A DNA stretch of 64,000 bases from Tetradesmus obliquus. Its lineage: Eukaryota; Chlorophyta; Chlorophyceae; Sphaeropleales; Scenedesmaceae. The notes below the pieces were generated by a model. The model was not told where the DNA came from, made no database searches, and saw only the letters and a program-made list of their open reading frames with translations. The stretch spans positions 6,307,001 through 6,371,000 of the forward strand of contig CP126195.1 of the NCBI GenBank assembly GCA_030272155.1, read 5' to 3'. The position numbers and the translations under genes are program-made. Shown piece after piece: positions 30,452 to 41,249 of the stretch; the stretch's first letter is position 1, and each line of letters starts with the position of its first letter.

Positions 30452-33400
30452 CAGCTTGCTGCTATGCATGTTTGAGGGCCTGGCCGAACCAGCTGCAAAA
30501 CTGCACTGTCGACTCAACACCACACACAACTTGCTGCCACTGCTGCTGCTGTTTGCTGCTGCTGCGCAGCTCGCTGCTGCTGCGCATGTTTGAGGGCCTT
30601 GCCAAGGGCTACCAGGGCTCACTGCTGCCCATCCTGTCCACCAACCTCACCATGTATGATGCGGTGCGCCGGCTGGACCACCTCACGGGAGCAGTGCTGC
30701 CTACATCAACACGCAAGATCCAGCACTGCAAGGTGCGGGGCCGGGGCTGTGGTTGTTGCTTGGGGCTGAGATGGGTTTGTGATGGGTGGCAGTGAAGTGC
30801 GCAAGGGGCAGGGGTAGCTAGTGTGGAGTGCACGGAGGTGAGCAGAGCACTGCAATGTGGGCTGCATGGGCTGGGCCGCAATCTGTTTGGGCGTCCGCCG
30901 CAATTAGGGCTTGTCTGTTGTCAGCAAACCTCACCTTGTGCCGGCTGGACCACCTCACGGGGGCGGTGCTGCCCACCTCAACACGCAAGATCCAGCACTG
31001 CAAGGTGAGGTTGCATGGGCTGGGTGCATGTGGGTGTGGCTGCAGGCTTGATCACTGCAGCGGCACCCGTACCTAGTGGCTGACGTCACATCACGGGAGC
31101 TGTGCTGCCCACCTTCACGCGCAAGATCCAGCACTGCAAGGTGCGGCAATGCTGCGGGGGCCTGCAGTGCGGTGCATGGGGGGCGTTGCGTGCAGGGAGT
31201 GCAGTCGTGTGCGGGCCTGGTGCGTGGCTAGGAATGCAAATGGGACTGGGCGCAGGGGGGGGCCGCAGAGTGCGGGTGGGGTTCTAGTTCGGGCGGCGCC
31301 CAAGGGCAGGTTGCGCGCATCAGAGGCAGGGTTTGTGGCACTCGCTCATCTGCATGCTGAATCACGATATGCTTGACAAGGCGGCGCCCGTTGTAACACT
31401 GTAACACTGCTCCACTGCATCTCGCAGACACCAGCTGGTGCCTAATCGCTGCTGCGATGTTCATTTCCTGCCGTGCAATACGCAGAACCTGTTTGACACC
31501 TGCATGGACGCCAACAGCCTGGTGGCTGGCATTGAGAAGGAGGAGCAGCTCATCACTGCGGCGAGGCGCGTGACGCCCAAAATGTTTGCGCACTCCATCA
31601 AGAGCAAGTGCCTGGCCAACCCACAGCACATCGTGCTGCCAGAGGTGAGGCTGCTGCTGCTGCTGCTGCTGCTGCCGCCGCCGCTGCCGCTGCAAGTGCC
31701 TGGCCAGTCCAAAGCACATCATGCTGCCAGAGGAGAGGCTGCTGCTGCTGCCGGCGCTGCTGCTGCTGTGCTGCTGGATGTTATTGAGCTGTAGCACTGC
31801 GTGCTCACACTCTCCACCAGCTGTACCCTATGCTGCAGCACTGCATGCTGCTGCCTGCTTGCCCTGCACTCCACATCAGTTTTCTTCTTTTCCCTGTATG
31901 CTGAACCGTCTGCTGTTTCCCTTTCGCTAAATTTCTGCCGCACCCTGTGCTCTTACACTGTTGCTCTTTGGCTCTTCTTCCATCTGTTCAACCGCACAGG
32001 GCAGCGAGCCGCGCGTGCTCAAGGCGGCCAGCGAGGTCACGCTGCGCGGCTTAGCCAAGATCACGCTGCTGGGCGACCCCGCCACTGTGGCGGCTGAGGC
32101 CAAGAAGCTGGGCGCTGACATCAGCGGCTGCAGGGTGGTGGACCCCAAGGTGCGACACTGCTGCTTTGTTCATATTCTTTTCCTGTGCGCGGACAAGGTT
32201 GTTTTGGCGTGCGGCGTGATGTGTTTAGTGCAGCTTGCACGCGCATCGTCTTTGCTTGGCAGCAGGCACAGCAGCAGCAGCAGCAGCGGCAGCGGTGTCT
32301 TTGTGCAGCAGCTGTGCTTGTTCATAAGTTTGTTGTTTAGCGGCATTATGAAGAGGCCAAGAAGCTGGGCGCTGACATCAGCGTCTGCAAGGTGGTGGAC
32401 CCCAAGGTGGGCGGCTGTTGTGTTTGGAGCGTGATGTTTGGGCGTCACCCGGGTCCCCGGGGGGCGTCAGGTGGCGTGAGCTGCATCGTCTATGATAAGG
32501 GATGTGCGACATGATGTGGTACTGCCGCTGCAGGGTGGTGGATCCCTGTGGGGTTGGCTGAACGGGGAGCTCAAGGGTAGGGTGTGACTGGGTTATGGGG
32601 TGGTGTGTATTGTGTACTGTATATGACGTAGATTGTGTGTTGCGATGTGCATGTACTACATAGTATGCGGGTTGCTGCAGATGCGCTTGGCGAGCACGTG
32701 CGTTTTGCCTCACAGCGGCATGCTGGGGCAGTCGTGGCTCTGCGCCTGCAGCAGCAGCACACGGCTCCGTCATCAACACAAACGTTTGCTGCTGTACAGC
32801 ACTTTTTTTATGTGCACTGCAGCCAACGCTGGACACCTGCTGCTGCTGCTTGCTGCTGCTGCTGCAGACGTACCCTGCTGTTGACAAGTACGTGGAGCGG
32901 CTGCTGGAGGCGCGCAAGGGCAAGAACCTGACCCCTGAGGCAGCATATGACGCAGTGACGAATGACGTGAACATGTTTGGCGTGATGATGGTGGCGGCTG
33001 GTGAGGCAGCGGGCATGGTGTCTGGCGCAATCCACACCACTGCAGCAACCATCCGGCCAGCCATGCAGGTGGGTATAATTTGTTGGTTTTGAACAGCTGT
33101 TGCTTCCTGATTAGGCTGTACTTGTCACCTCAGGCTGGTGAATCTGCAAATGTGTTGCTGTTGGTCAAGCAGCAGGCAGGTGCATGGGTCTGTGGCAGGG
33201 AGGGGTGAGGGGGCAGGGGTGGCGGCTGGTGAGGCAGCGGGCATGGTGTCTGGCGCAATCCACACCACTGCAGCAACCATACGGCCGGCCATGCAGGTGC
33301 GTCCGGCGTTTTGGTTTGTTGGTTTTGACCTTCTTGTGCTTCTTAATAAGCCTGTACTATCACTGAGGCTGGAGAAACTGCGTACAAATTGCTGTTGGTC

Positions 33401-34054
33401 AAGTAGCAGGCAGGTGCATAACTCTGTGGCAGGGAGGGGTGAGGGGACAGAGGTGGCGGCTGGTGAGGCAGCGGGCATGGTATCAGGCGCGATCCACAAA
33501 ACTGCAGCAACCATCCGGCCGGCCATGCAGATGGGTCCGGGGTTTTGTTTGTTTGTTTTATAAACAGCTGTTGCTTCCTGATTAGCCCGTACTTGTCACC
33601 TCAGGCTGGTGAATCTGCAAATGTTCTGCTGTTGGTCAAGTAGCAGGTGGGTGCATGGGTCTGTGGCAGGGAGGGGTGAGGGGACAGGGGTGGCGGCTGG
33701 CGAGGCAGCAGGCATGGTGCCATCCACACCACTGCAGCAACCATACGGCCGGCCATGCGCGTGGGGTATGGGGTTTGGCTGGGTTGGCTTTGACCAGTGC
33801 ATGCTGTTTACTAGTCTGTGGTCATAGGCTCCTAAAACTGGCAAAAGAAGATGAGGATGTGGAACCAAATCAAGAATGGTTGCAAGGGATGTTGACTGCG
33901 GAGTTGCAAGGGTTGTTGACAGGAGAGGCAGGGGTGGCAACAGACTCTGCAACCTGAGGTGCCAGATCAGGCCTACAGATGTCCACCATGTGCCATGCAG
34001 CAGGCACTCATAATGCATATGTTGTCAGCTGCTGCTGCCTCAATCCTTGACTGC

Positions 34055-34120
<66 letters not shown>

Positions 34121-34377
34121 AGGTGCTCAAGACGCCCAACCTGGTGTCCAGCGTGTTCTTCATGTGCCTGCCTGACAAGGTGAGGGGCGGAGGGGTGCAG
34201 TCAAGCATGAAGGGTGTGGTGCGCCAGGAGGCTGCATTGCTGCGCTCTTTGGTGTGGCTACCTGTGCCTGCCGACTGGAAGCAGGGCACAGGCAGCATGG
34301 CAGAAAGGCTTGTGGCATACCATTGGGTCCCTCACACAGGAGGCTGCTACTTGCAATAGCAGAGGCTTCTTCCTGAC

Positions 34378-34412
<35 letters not shown>

Positions 34413-36121
34413 AGGTGCTGGTGTACGGCGACTGCGCCGTTAACGTGACGCCCGGCAGTGGCGACCTGGCCAGCATTGCAGCCTGCAGCGCAGACACAGC
34501 CGCTGCCTTTGGCATTGAGCCGCGCGTGGCCATGCTGTCCTACTCCACAATGGGCTCGGGGGCTGGCCCTGACGTGAGTGATGATGCTGCTGCAGCTGCT
34601 GCTGCTGCTGCTGCTGCTGCTGTCGTATGAAATGTGTGGCGTGGCGTGTGCTGTGTGCCTGTGCCTGTGGCGGTGATGTCTTGCTCCGCAATGGGCTTGG
34701 GGGCAGGCCCTGATGTGAGTGCTGGTGCTGCTGCTGATGCTGGCGCATGCGTGGCGTGGTGGTATGATGTGCCTGCGCATGTTTGTGTAAGATTGCTTGG
34801 GGTGTGTGCAGTGTGCCGGGGGTCCAGGCCCTGGCGTAAGTGCTGGCGGCGCTGGTGTTTGTGCACGGCTGATGTGTGCTGGTGACTGCTCACATGTTGC
34901 ATTGCCGGCCAGTGTTTGTGTAATGCATCCTCCTGCTGCGCAGGAGGTGAGCGATGCTGTAAGGCGTGCAGCGCCCCCTCCCTCCTGCACACCACAGACA
35001 ACGCTTTACCTGCTTGTGCTTGCATGTTTGTGCGACCCCTGCAGGTCCAGAAGGTGACAGATGCCGTGAAGCTCGTCAAGGAGCCCCGGCCTGACCCCAT
35101 GGTGGAGGGCCCACTGCAGTACAACAGATCTGCTTACAACAATAAGGCTTGTCTCACAAGTCTGCGCTGCGCGTCTGTATGCGCGTGTTATCTCCTGTAG
35201 GTCCAGAAGGTGACCGATGCTGTGAAGCTGGTCAAGGAGTCCCGGCCGGACGTCATGGTTGAAGTCCCACTACAACAGGATATGCTTGTGTCTGACATCT
35301 CCGCCTTGCGCTTGCAGGTCCAGAAGGTGACGGATGCAGTCAAGCTTGTGAAGGAGTCCCGGCCTGACCTCATGGTTGAGGGCCCGCTGCAGTATGATGC
35401 AGCCATCGACCCCACAGTGGCAAGCGTGAAGATCAAGACAGCCTCAGAGGTGGCGGGCCGCGCTACCGTGTTTGTGTTCCCGGACTTGAACACGGGCAAC
35501 AACACCTACAAGGCGGTGCAGCAGGTGCGGCGGTGCGCCAACACTCTGCTGGTTGGGGCGGTGACGATGCTGTGCTGTGATTGCGGGGTTGTCCTTTGCA
35601 TTGCTTGTGTGTGACCAGTGTTTTTTGTGCTGTGCTGCTGCTGCTGGCCCTGCGCGCAGGCCGCGGGCGCCATGGCAATGGGCCAGCGATGCGGCACCTG
35701 CGCAAGCCCACCAAACATTGTAGCATGCTGTTGCGCCTGATATACCACCGCACCAAACATACCGTGTTTCTGCACAACATACATACGTACGCAACCATTG
35801 TGCTTGCAAGCCGCGCTGCTGCTGGCCTTGCGTGCAGGCGACGGGCGCCATTGCGATGGGCCCTGTGATGCAGGGCCTGCAAGCGCCCATCGCTCACACT
35901 TCCTGTGGCACACAATACATCATTGCGGCTCCTTCACATCATTGCGGCTCCTTCACATCATGATTCATTGCGGCTCCTTCACATCATGATTCATTGCGGC
36001 TCCTTCACATCATAATTCATTGCGGCTCCTTCACATCATTGCGGCTCCTTCACATCATGAATATTCGTTGCGGCTCCTTCACGTCATAAATATGTGTGTA
36101 ACCAGTTGTAGTGCGTTCACA

Positions 36122-36162
<41 letters not shown>

Positions 36163-37541
36163 CCTTGAATGCAGGCGACTGGCGCCATTGCGATGGGCCC
36201 GGTCATGCAGGGCCTGCGCAAGCCTGTGAACGACCTCAGCAGGGGCTGCACCGTGCAGGACATCGTCAACACCATCTGCGTCACGGGCGTGCAGGTGGGC
36301 CTGTGGGTGTGAGGCGTTTATATGTGTGTGTCTGTCTGTGGAAGGTGGCAGTGCATGAGTGTCAAGGGAAAAAGGACGGCGTCAACAGGACATCGTCAAC
36401 ACCATCTGCGTCACGGGCTTGCAGGTGTGGCGCGTTGGCGGGCGTGTGTGTTGTTGATTGGTGCGTGCGCATCTATGTGTACATGTGTGTCGCTGGCAGG
36501 ACATCGTCAACACCATCTGCGTCACTGGGGTGCAGGTGGGAGCTTGTGGGTGTGAGGCGTTGTGTATGTGCGTGTGAGTGGACGGGTGCAGTGCATGGGT
36601 GTCAGCGGACAGCGTCAACAGTTCATCGTCAACCCATCGTCATGAGCGTGCAGGTGAGGGTGGCATGGCTGCGTGGTTATGTGGCTGGTGGCGCACATAA
36701 ACACATATGTGTGCGCGTGTAGCGCTGGCACTGACACAGTGGTCCCAGCTCAGGGCCATCAGCGGTTGAGAGGCATGCCAAGCAAGTGCTTTTGTGTTCA
36801 AGGTTTCGGCCGTATCTGGACCTGGCTTGTTGGTTTGTACTCACTGGTCAGGAATCACCTAAGGTGGTTTGGGAGTGGCTCCCTCCTCTAGGATCTCATC
36901 TTGCTAGGCAAACCTGTAACTATTGTAGCGCTGGCAGGGTAGCGGACAACACCTGCATGACAGGCGTGCAGGTGAGGGCGGCATCGCGGGCGGGGGTGGC
37001 AGGGGAGGGGTGTGGTGTGCATGTTTGTGTACGAATGCATGGGTTTGGACATGTGTGGGCGTGCATGTGTGCTGCTGGCAAGGTATGGTCCATGGGCGAT
37101 GGGTTAAGGCACTGATAAGTGCAGGTTGGGGCTGTGCGGGTAACATGATCGCAAGGCGCATGCAGCAGTGGCATGCTGCTGGCAGGTGCAGGTGCAGCGC
37201 AGATGCGGCAGCTGGGTGGTGATGCGCGTTGCATGTGGGTTCCCACCCCCTAAGAGCCTTTCGTTGGCTCCTGATGGGGTTTCCCACTCCTCCTTTAAGT
37301 GGAGCAGGTAATGTAATGTAATGTATTGAAACGTAATTTCATGTAATGTAGTGTAATGCATGTTGCACTGCTGCGGAATGAATGCTAACAAAGACCGCAG
37401 CAGCTGGCTGTTTGCCTGGCTGATGCAGCTGAGGGTGGGGTTCAAATCGTAATTGAAGCGTTCATTGTTCTTGTTTGCTGAATGCAGGCGATGCAAGCTA
37501 CAGCAGCACCTGCAGCAGGCACTGGAGCAGCAGCGGCATGA
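23008..37541 (+). CDS. PTA: Phosphate acetyltransferase, organelle-targeted
   Basis: EC 2.3.1.8; interconverts acetyl-CoA and acetyl phosphate. Seventeen exons: 23008-23244, 23911-24042, 25326-25464, 26522-26658, 27339-27415, 27835-27967, 29540-29677, 30063-30139, 30570-30732, 31486-31644, 32000-32149, 32868-33068, 34123-34179, 34415-34573, 35318-35524, 36175-36294 and 37488-37541. All phases match; 779 residues. An amphipathic, basic leader of about 48 residues ([19 protein letters not shown]) suggests a mitochondrion or plastid. Then come a BioD-like N-terminal domain with a degenerate P-loop ([12 protein letters not shown]), a DRTGG-type domain ([15 protein letters not shown]), and the PTA/PTB catalytic domain ([77 protein letters not shown]). 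Together with acetate kinase this would be the algal fermentative acetate route. Only about 16 percent of the gene is coding; most introns hold copies of neighbouring exon edges. Confidence 0.92.
23960..24515 (+). repeat. Donor-edge array of PTA exon 2, four copies
   Basis: [20 protein letters not shown] and the KYNVKQ end (donor 24043) are followed by a full copy (donor near 24301), a shorter one ([13 protein letters not shown], donor near 24409) and a remnant (ELKYDGKQ, near 24510). All end in AAGCAGGTG. Confidence 0.9.
24785..25345 (+). repeat. Acceptor-edge array of PTA exon 3, five copies
   Basis: CAG followed by ATGATGGGTGTGCCTGAGG ([15 protein letters not shown]) occurs at 24925, 25060, 25200 and 25326, with a decayed copy near 24811 ([14 protein letters not shown]). 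The spacing is 115-140 bp. The last copy runs on as the real exon. Confidence 0.9.
25405..25745 (+). repeat. Donor-edge copy of PTA exon 3
   Basis: [19 protein letters not shown] with GTGAGCG donor (25465) is repeated as [18 protein letters not shown] with the same donor near 25735. The copy lacks one codon. Confidence 0.85.
26025..26560 (+). repeat. Acceptor-edge array of PTA exon 4
   Basis: The exon start GCAG-GCAGTGGCAAGCTTG ([15 protein letters not shown]) has a clear copy at 26289-26345, and shorter edges (GCAGGCAGCGGCA) near 26034 and 26205. The real exon starts at 26522. Confidence 0.8.
26630..26790 (+). repeat. Donor-edge copy of PTA exon 4
   Basis: [10 protein letters not shown] with GTGCGCCGC donor (26659) is repeated as [10 protein letters not shown] with GTGCGCCGC at about 26785. 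Confidence 0.85.
27940..28505 (+). repeat. Donor-edge array of PTA exon 6, four copies
   Basis: [10 protein letters not shown] and its GTGCGGCG donor (27968) are followed by copies with donors near 28108 (FGSNVVLDQ), 28198 (SVVLDQ) and 28497 (FGSSVALDK). Each keeps a GTGCG or GTGCA donor. Confidence 0.88.
28200..29560 (+). repeat. Acceptor-edge array of PTA exon 7, at least eight copies
   Basis: CAG followed by GAGTACAGCGCGGTGTACG ([16 protein letters not shown]) begins at 28719, 28808, 29027, 29164, 29281, 29406 and, for the real exon, 29540. Decayed copies lie near 28209, 28593 and 28902. Typical spacing is 117-137 bp. The filler is rich in GCTTGCTTGC and ends in a usable AG each time. The younger, downstream copies differ from the real exon by one or a few bases. 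Confidence 0.92.
29600..29825 (+). repeat. Donor-edge copy of PTA exon 7
   Basis: [20 protein letters not shown] and the LASQ end (donor 29678) are repeated almost exactly at 29745-29818 as [24 protein letters not shown]. The donor region of the copy is AAGTCGGGC in place of GTGGGTTGG, so the copied donor may be weaker. Confidence 0.88.
30325..30620 (+). repeat. Acceptor-edge array of PTA exon 9, three copies
   Basis: GCGCAGCTCGCTGCTGCTGC then ATGTTTGAGGGCC ([18 protein letters not shown]) occurs near 30330, 30452 and as the real exon at 30570. The first copy keeps AKGYQGSLL. The second stops after EGLA. Confidence 0.85.
30670..31145 (+). repeat. Donor-edge array of PTA exon 9, three copies
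   Basis: [20 protein letters not shown] with GTGCGG donor (30733) recurs with donors near 31004 (GTGAGG) and 31140 ([22 protein letters not shown]). Confidence 0.88.
31600..31735 (+). repeat. Donor-edge copy of PTA exon 10
   Basis: [13 protein letters not shown] with GTGAGGCTG (donor 31645) is repeated as [13 protein letters not shown] followed by GAGAGGCTG near 31735. The copied donor lost its GT. Confidence 0.82.
32095..32545 (+). repeat. Donor-edge copies of PTA exon 11
   Basis: [17 protein letters not shown] and its GTGCGA donor (32150) are repeated with the donor near 32407 ([23 protein letters not shown]). A short remnant (CAGGGTGGTGGATCC) lies near 32532. Confidence 0.85.
32985..33765 (+). 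repeat. Donor-edge array of PTA exon 12, four copies with a 230-bp period
   Basis: [20 protein letters not shown] and RPAMQ end at 33068, 33296, 33530 and about 33760. Copies 1 and 2 have GTGGGT and GTGCGT donors. Copy 3 has ATGGGT (donor G lost). Copy 4 has an internal deletion and CGCGTGGGG. The intervening filler is repeated too (GGCAGGGAGGGGTGAGGGG), so the unit is exon edge plus intron. Confidence 0.92.
34045..34122 (+). repeat. (CTG)n tract at an acceptor
   Basis: About 24 CTG units, with one GTTGCTG interruption, run directly into the GCAG acceptor of PTA exon 13 (34123). The tract takes the place of the polypyrimidine stretch. Confidence 0.9.
34530..34850 (+). repeat. Donor-edge array of PTA exon 14
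   Basis: [14 protein letters not shown] with GTGAGTG donor (34574) is repeated as [14 protein letters not shown] with GTGAGTGCTGG near 34716. A shorter remnant near 34823 (GGTCCAGGCCCTGGCGTAAG) still has a donor-like GTAAGT. Confidence 0.82.
34935..35400 (+). repeat. Acceptor-edge array of PTA exon 15, four copies
   Basis: CAG followed by GTCCAGAAGGTGACAGATGC ([13 protein letters not shown], then [13 protein letters not shown]) begins near 35045, 35203 and 35318. A decayed edge near 34945 reads [10 protein letters not shown]. Only the copy at 35318 extends past the shared edge of about 27 codons. Confidence 0.9.
35650..36210 (+). repeat. Acceptor-edge array of PTA exon 16
   Basis: GCAGGCGACGGGCGCCATTG ([14 protein letters not shown]) occurs near 35838 and as the real exon at 36175. 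A decayed copy near 35660 reads AAGAMAMG. Confidence 0.85.
35919..36095. repeat. ATTGCGGCTCCTTCACATCA tandem repeat
   Basis: At least eight units of ATTGCGGCTCCTTCACATCA, some extended by TGATTC, lie in the intron before PTA exon 16. The unit length alternates between about 19 and 26 bp. It shows no relation to the exon edges. Confidence 0.9.
36255..36975 (+). repeat. Donor-edge array of PTA exon 16, four to five copies
   Basis: [13 protein letters not shown] with GTGGGCC donor (36295) recurs with donors near 36426 (VTGLQ, GTGTGG), 36537 (VTGVQ, GTGGGA) and 36655 (degraded, GTGAGG). A remnant near 36972 reads ACAACACCTGCATGACAGGC followed by GTGCAGGTGAGG. Confidence 0.87.
37236..37345 (+). 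mobile_element. 3' end of a non-LTR-type dispersed repeat, copy 1
   Basis: GGCTCCTGATGGGG and CCACTCCTCCTTTAAGTGG are followed by a (TAATG)n-like tail. The same block, inverted, is at 42868-42965. A shared body plus a pentanucleotide tail is how 5'-truncated LINE or SINE copies end. It lies in the last PTA intron. The class is inferred; no reading frame for reverse transcriptase is present. Confidence 0.55.
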
Positions 37542-39574
37542 CAGTGTTTGTGAAACAGCAGCAGCGGCAGCGGCTGTCTCACCTGCAGCAGCACGTGTGG
37601 CAGGTCTGCTTGATGGGGTTATCATGGGAGCAGCAGTGTTGCTGGCAGGTGCAGCTAGGTAACAAACAGTATGGTTTCACGGTACAGCAGGGAAGAGGGT
37701 GCAGGATTGGACTGGTATGTCTGCTTGGAGTATGCATAAGTGAGCCTTCTTGCTCCTGTGCATGACTGAGCCGGCAAATCGTACACCAGTTCTGTGTGGT
37801 GGTTTTGTTGAGATTTCAACTTGCCATGTGCCATGTGCATTAACGGCAACTGAAAGACAGCCAGCTATCGTTGGTAACGTGGAGTTTGCATTTGTTGTGA
37901 GTGGCGCAGAAAAATGCATTGCCCTTTGCATGCCCTGGTATTGCGACTGAATCATTCCTCAGCGAGTGGGCAGGGATCATGTACAGCCAGCCATGGGCTA
38001 ATAGTCATGCCTGAAACATGGTGTGTAGCAAGCAGCAGGTCCTCCGCATGCGTGCAGCTGCATTCTGGAGCACAATGTGATCCGGGGTATTACACATGCT
38101 GTGTGCATGGCGGCACAACAGGCGGTGTATACACCACAGGTACGCACCTGTGGCCAGGCATCTCACAAAACAGCCGAGGTTGTTGGCATGCACCTGTTCG
38201 TTTGTTTCAACGTCACCATCATGATGCACACATGTGACGTTACTGACTATGTTTACGCTGGCAACGTTGATGCAGCTGGTGATGCTTATGCTTGTAATGA
38301 ATGCACCCGGCAACCTTCTTCATCTGGTGGCGTTGACAGCCGTGTCGGTGTTGGCAGTACACTCAAGGGCCTCAGTCCTGCAATCGGGTTCGGTTGGTTG
38401 CTGTATATGGCCAGCCTGTAGGGCTTCACGCCCTGGTAACAAAAACGGGCCCCAGTCGAACTTTGTGCAAGGCTGTCTTGGCAATTGTTACGCTTGCTCG
38501 CACGCTTTGCTGAGTTGTGCACGAATACAGCTGGCAGGGCAGCCTTGTGCAATCTTCCCTGCCAGGCTGGCGGTGCATAGATATGTTTGGTCAAGTTCCA
38601 AAGCACCTAGTCATCGACTCTTAATGAAAATGTGTCGTCAGCATGTCCAGCTAGACTGTTTGTGTCTGTGCAACGTGTGCATGGTGTTGTGCATGTCTCG
38701 AGACTGTCAATCACTGACAAGAAGTCCCTCTGCCGGTCATTTGCAGGTGCGCAAGTTGCAGCCGAGCATGGTTGAGCATAGCTTAATACATATAAAAAAC
38801 AACTTGTATGTGGTACCTTATATTAGGTTCAAACAGCCTCGGCCCGAGGCTTGGCGAGCCTCGGTCACATCGAACGTAGCACCTCGTGCATCGTGCCCCT
38901 GCTGCGCTGGACCACTCCCTGCTGATGCGAGTTCTTCTTCTGCTTTAAGTAACTCTATGAAGGTGCAAAACAGGTGAGAATCATGCTTCGGCAGCACATA
39001 CTCATGTACGTCGTTGCCGTCCCGACTGCAGCGGATCCGCTGCAGGTGGTTTGGTTTGGTTTGCCTCTTCGCTTAATTCAAGCCGGCACTGCACCCACAT
39101 ACACATCGTCAACTACCTTGATATCACTGTGTGGACCGTACATCTACATGTTGTGCTGTACGCATCGGGTGCAGAAGCTGCAGCCTGAGCGAGTTCAACA
39201 AGCAAACCTGCAGCTTCAAAAGCCGTTGTGGCTCCGCACATTACTTGAAAGCAGCCGCAGGGTCAAAACTGCACTCTCCTGGGACTTGTAGAATGCCTCG
39301 GACGGATCGGAGGCTACTGTTGTGCTGCTGCACTGCTGCTCCTGCACATGCAGGTGGTGCAACAACCTGCTCCAATCATCCACCCCATCCAGCCCCTTGT
39401 GAAGATCCCCATCTGCCCAAGGATAAGGAGTCACCAGGTCCACCCAGTGGAAGGTGCTGCCGTGCAAGTTCTGGCGTGCTGGCCCCCTCTCAGCGCAAGG
39501 TGCTCGAGTTGCAAGACCCTGACAGGCGGCGTTGCACGGATCATCCTCCTGTCAGCTGTCCTTACCCAAAAGTT
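37542..39574. other. 2-kb stretch without a firm gene
   Basis: This holds the 3' flank of PTA and the 5' flank of the FkbM-like gene. A long open frame at 38234-38977 (+) has no family resemblance and an atypical composition. AGCCTCGG/CCGAGGCT inverted repeats lie at 38837-38868. Two short edges, GTGCGCAAGTTGCAGCC at 38749 and GTGCAGAAGCTGCAGCC at 39168, resemble each other and may be relics of a 5' exon. Confidence 0.35.
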
Positions 39575-41186
39575 ATGAAGACTTACAAGGACCTTCCAAA
39601 GCCAGGCAACAGCAGCCCATTGCTGTGGTACCAGGTAGCATTGGCAGTGTGTGCTGTTACCCTGGTGACAGTGCTGTACACAGACTTGGGCATCAGCAGC
39701 CGTGAAGTTGTACAGTCAGGGCTGCTGCACAGCACGACAGCAACAGCGCCTGCTGGGTCAACCATAACAGCAAGGCACACTGCAGCTGGCAAGCCGCAGC
39801 AGCAGCTAGAGTGCACAACACAGACGACGTACATATAATCTGATTTCGAGCTGGCTTGGCTGGGCAATGTGACAGCATGGCAGGACAGCTTCTGTGAGGT
39901 TGTCCGCACGCCGCAGCAGCAGCAGTGGACCAAGATCTGGCTCGACACTATTGCGGCAGAAGCATCTGGCAAGCAGGACATCACATACGACCCAGCGGTG
40001 TTCTCCCGCTTCGTGACCACCCGCACCTGCCCTGGCCAGCAGCAGCAGCCGCAAGAAAGCATCACCACCTGGATTGAGCCGCTGGCACATGGCTTGCGGC
40101 ACCCAAATTCCCTGTGCAACATGGGCGCTGACCTCTTTGACAGAGGGTACTTGCTAATTGCAAAGCAGAAGGACGTCCTTGCGCTGCGTGCTGCTGCCAC
40201 CCCAGGTAACAGTGAGGCGTGCAGCAACAGGAGCTGCCAGGCCATCTACATGGACCTGGGTGCAACACGCTGGGAGGCGGCGCCCAATTCAGTCGGCCAG
40301 GCATGGTTCTACAGGTGCGCGCAGCCACAGTTCTTTGTCGGTGAACATATGGCGCCAGGCAGCATGATGCGCTGTTGTCACAAGTTAAGTTCAACTACAT
40401 ATGCACCTCCTGTGCACGTGCTGCTATTGCTTCTTGCAGGAGTTACAAGGCACGGGGTCTTGACAAGGATCGGCTGCTGCTGTCTGAGGAAGTGCCTTTC
40501 AGCCCACCATCATGCGCCTGTGTGTGTTTGCTGCTGCCACCCTTGCAGGAGCTACGCGCAGCGCGGCATCACTATGGACCGGCTGCTGCTATGGGAGGCT
40601 GTCCCAGTCAGCCCGCCCAGCGCCATATTTGCGCAGCTGCCCAAGGAGCTGTTCCACAAGTACCAGTACTTCAACATCCCAGCAGGCACAGACTACAGTG
40701 ACGCCTCACACGCGGTGAGTGCGGTTGCGCTGCAGCAGCTGCACGTATGCCTGCTAGCGTACAGCTTGTGAGCAGACAGCTCCTGCGCCGCTGTTGCCAT
40801 TGACGACCAGCTATAGTACTGTGATCACCGTAGAAACAACCTTAAACATTGGCTCACACCCGGTGAGCAGCACCTCGCTGCAGCACCTGGCTGCATGCAC
40901 ACGGGTGTTTAGTTTACGGTCCGGCTGTAGTGCCCTCAGTTTAGCTATTTGGGCCGTCAGGCGCCAACACCAGGCGAGTCAACTGCTGAAGCTGCCCATC
41001 AGCAGGCCCGCGGCTTGCACCGCAGCTGCATGCAGGCTCACATCAGTTTCGAAATAATTGGGTACAATTGGATCCTGTCACCCTCACAAATGATATGAGC
41101 CACAGCAGGGGGAACACATGGTCTGAGAGCGCAAGTATTCCTCAGCGGCAGTGCACCGCTGTTCCCAATGCAGTGCTTATTGCTGC

Positions 41187-41249
<63 letters not shown>

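Noticed and set aside
14757..38319. Similarity between 14757-14797 and 38281-38319 (TGTAATGAATGCA...CGGCAAC)
   Set aside because: It is short and isolated; flanking sequence does not align, so it is probably chance.
38234..38977. A 247-codon plus-strand open frame
   Set aside because: It has no family resemblance, begins in GTG/ATG-rich random-looking sequence, and its amino-acid composition is unlike the confirmed genes.
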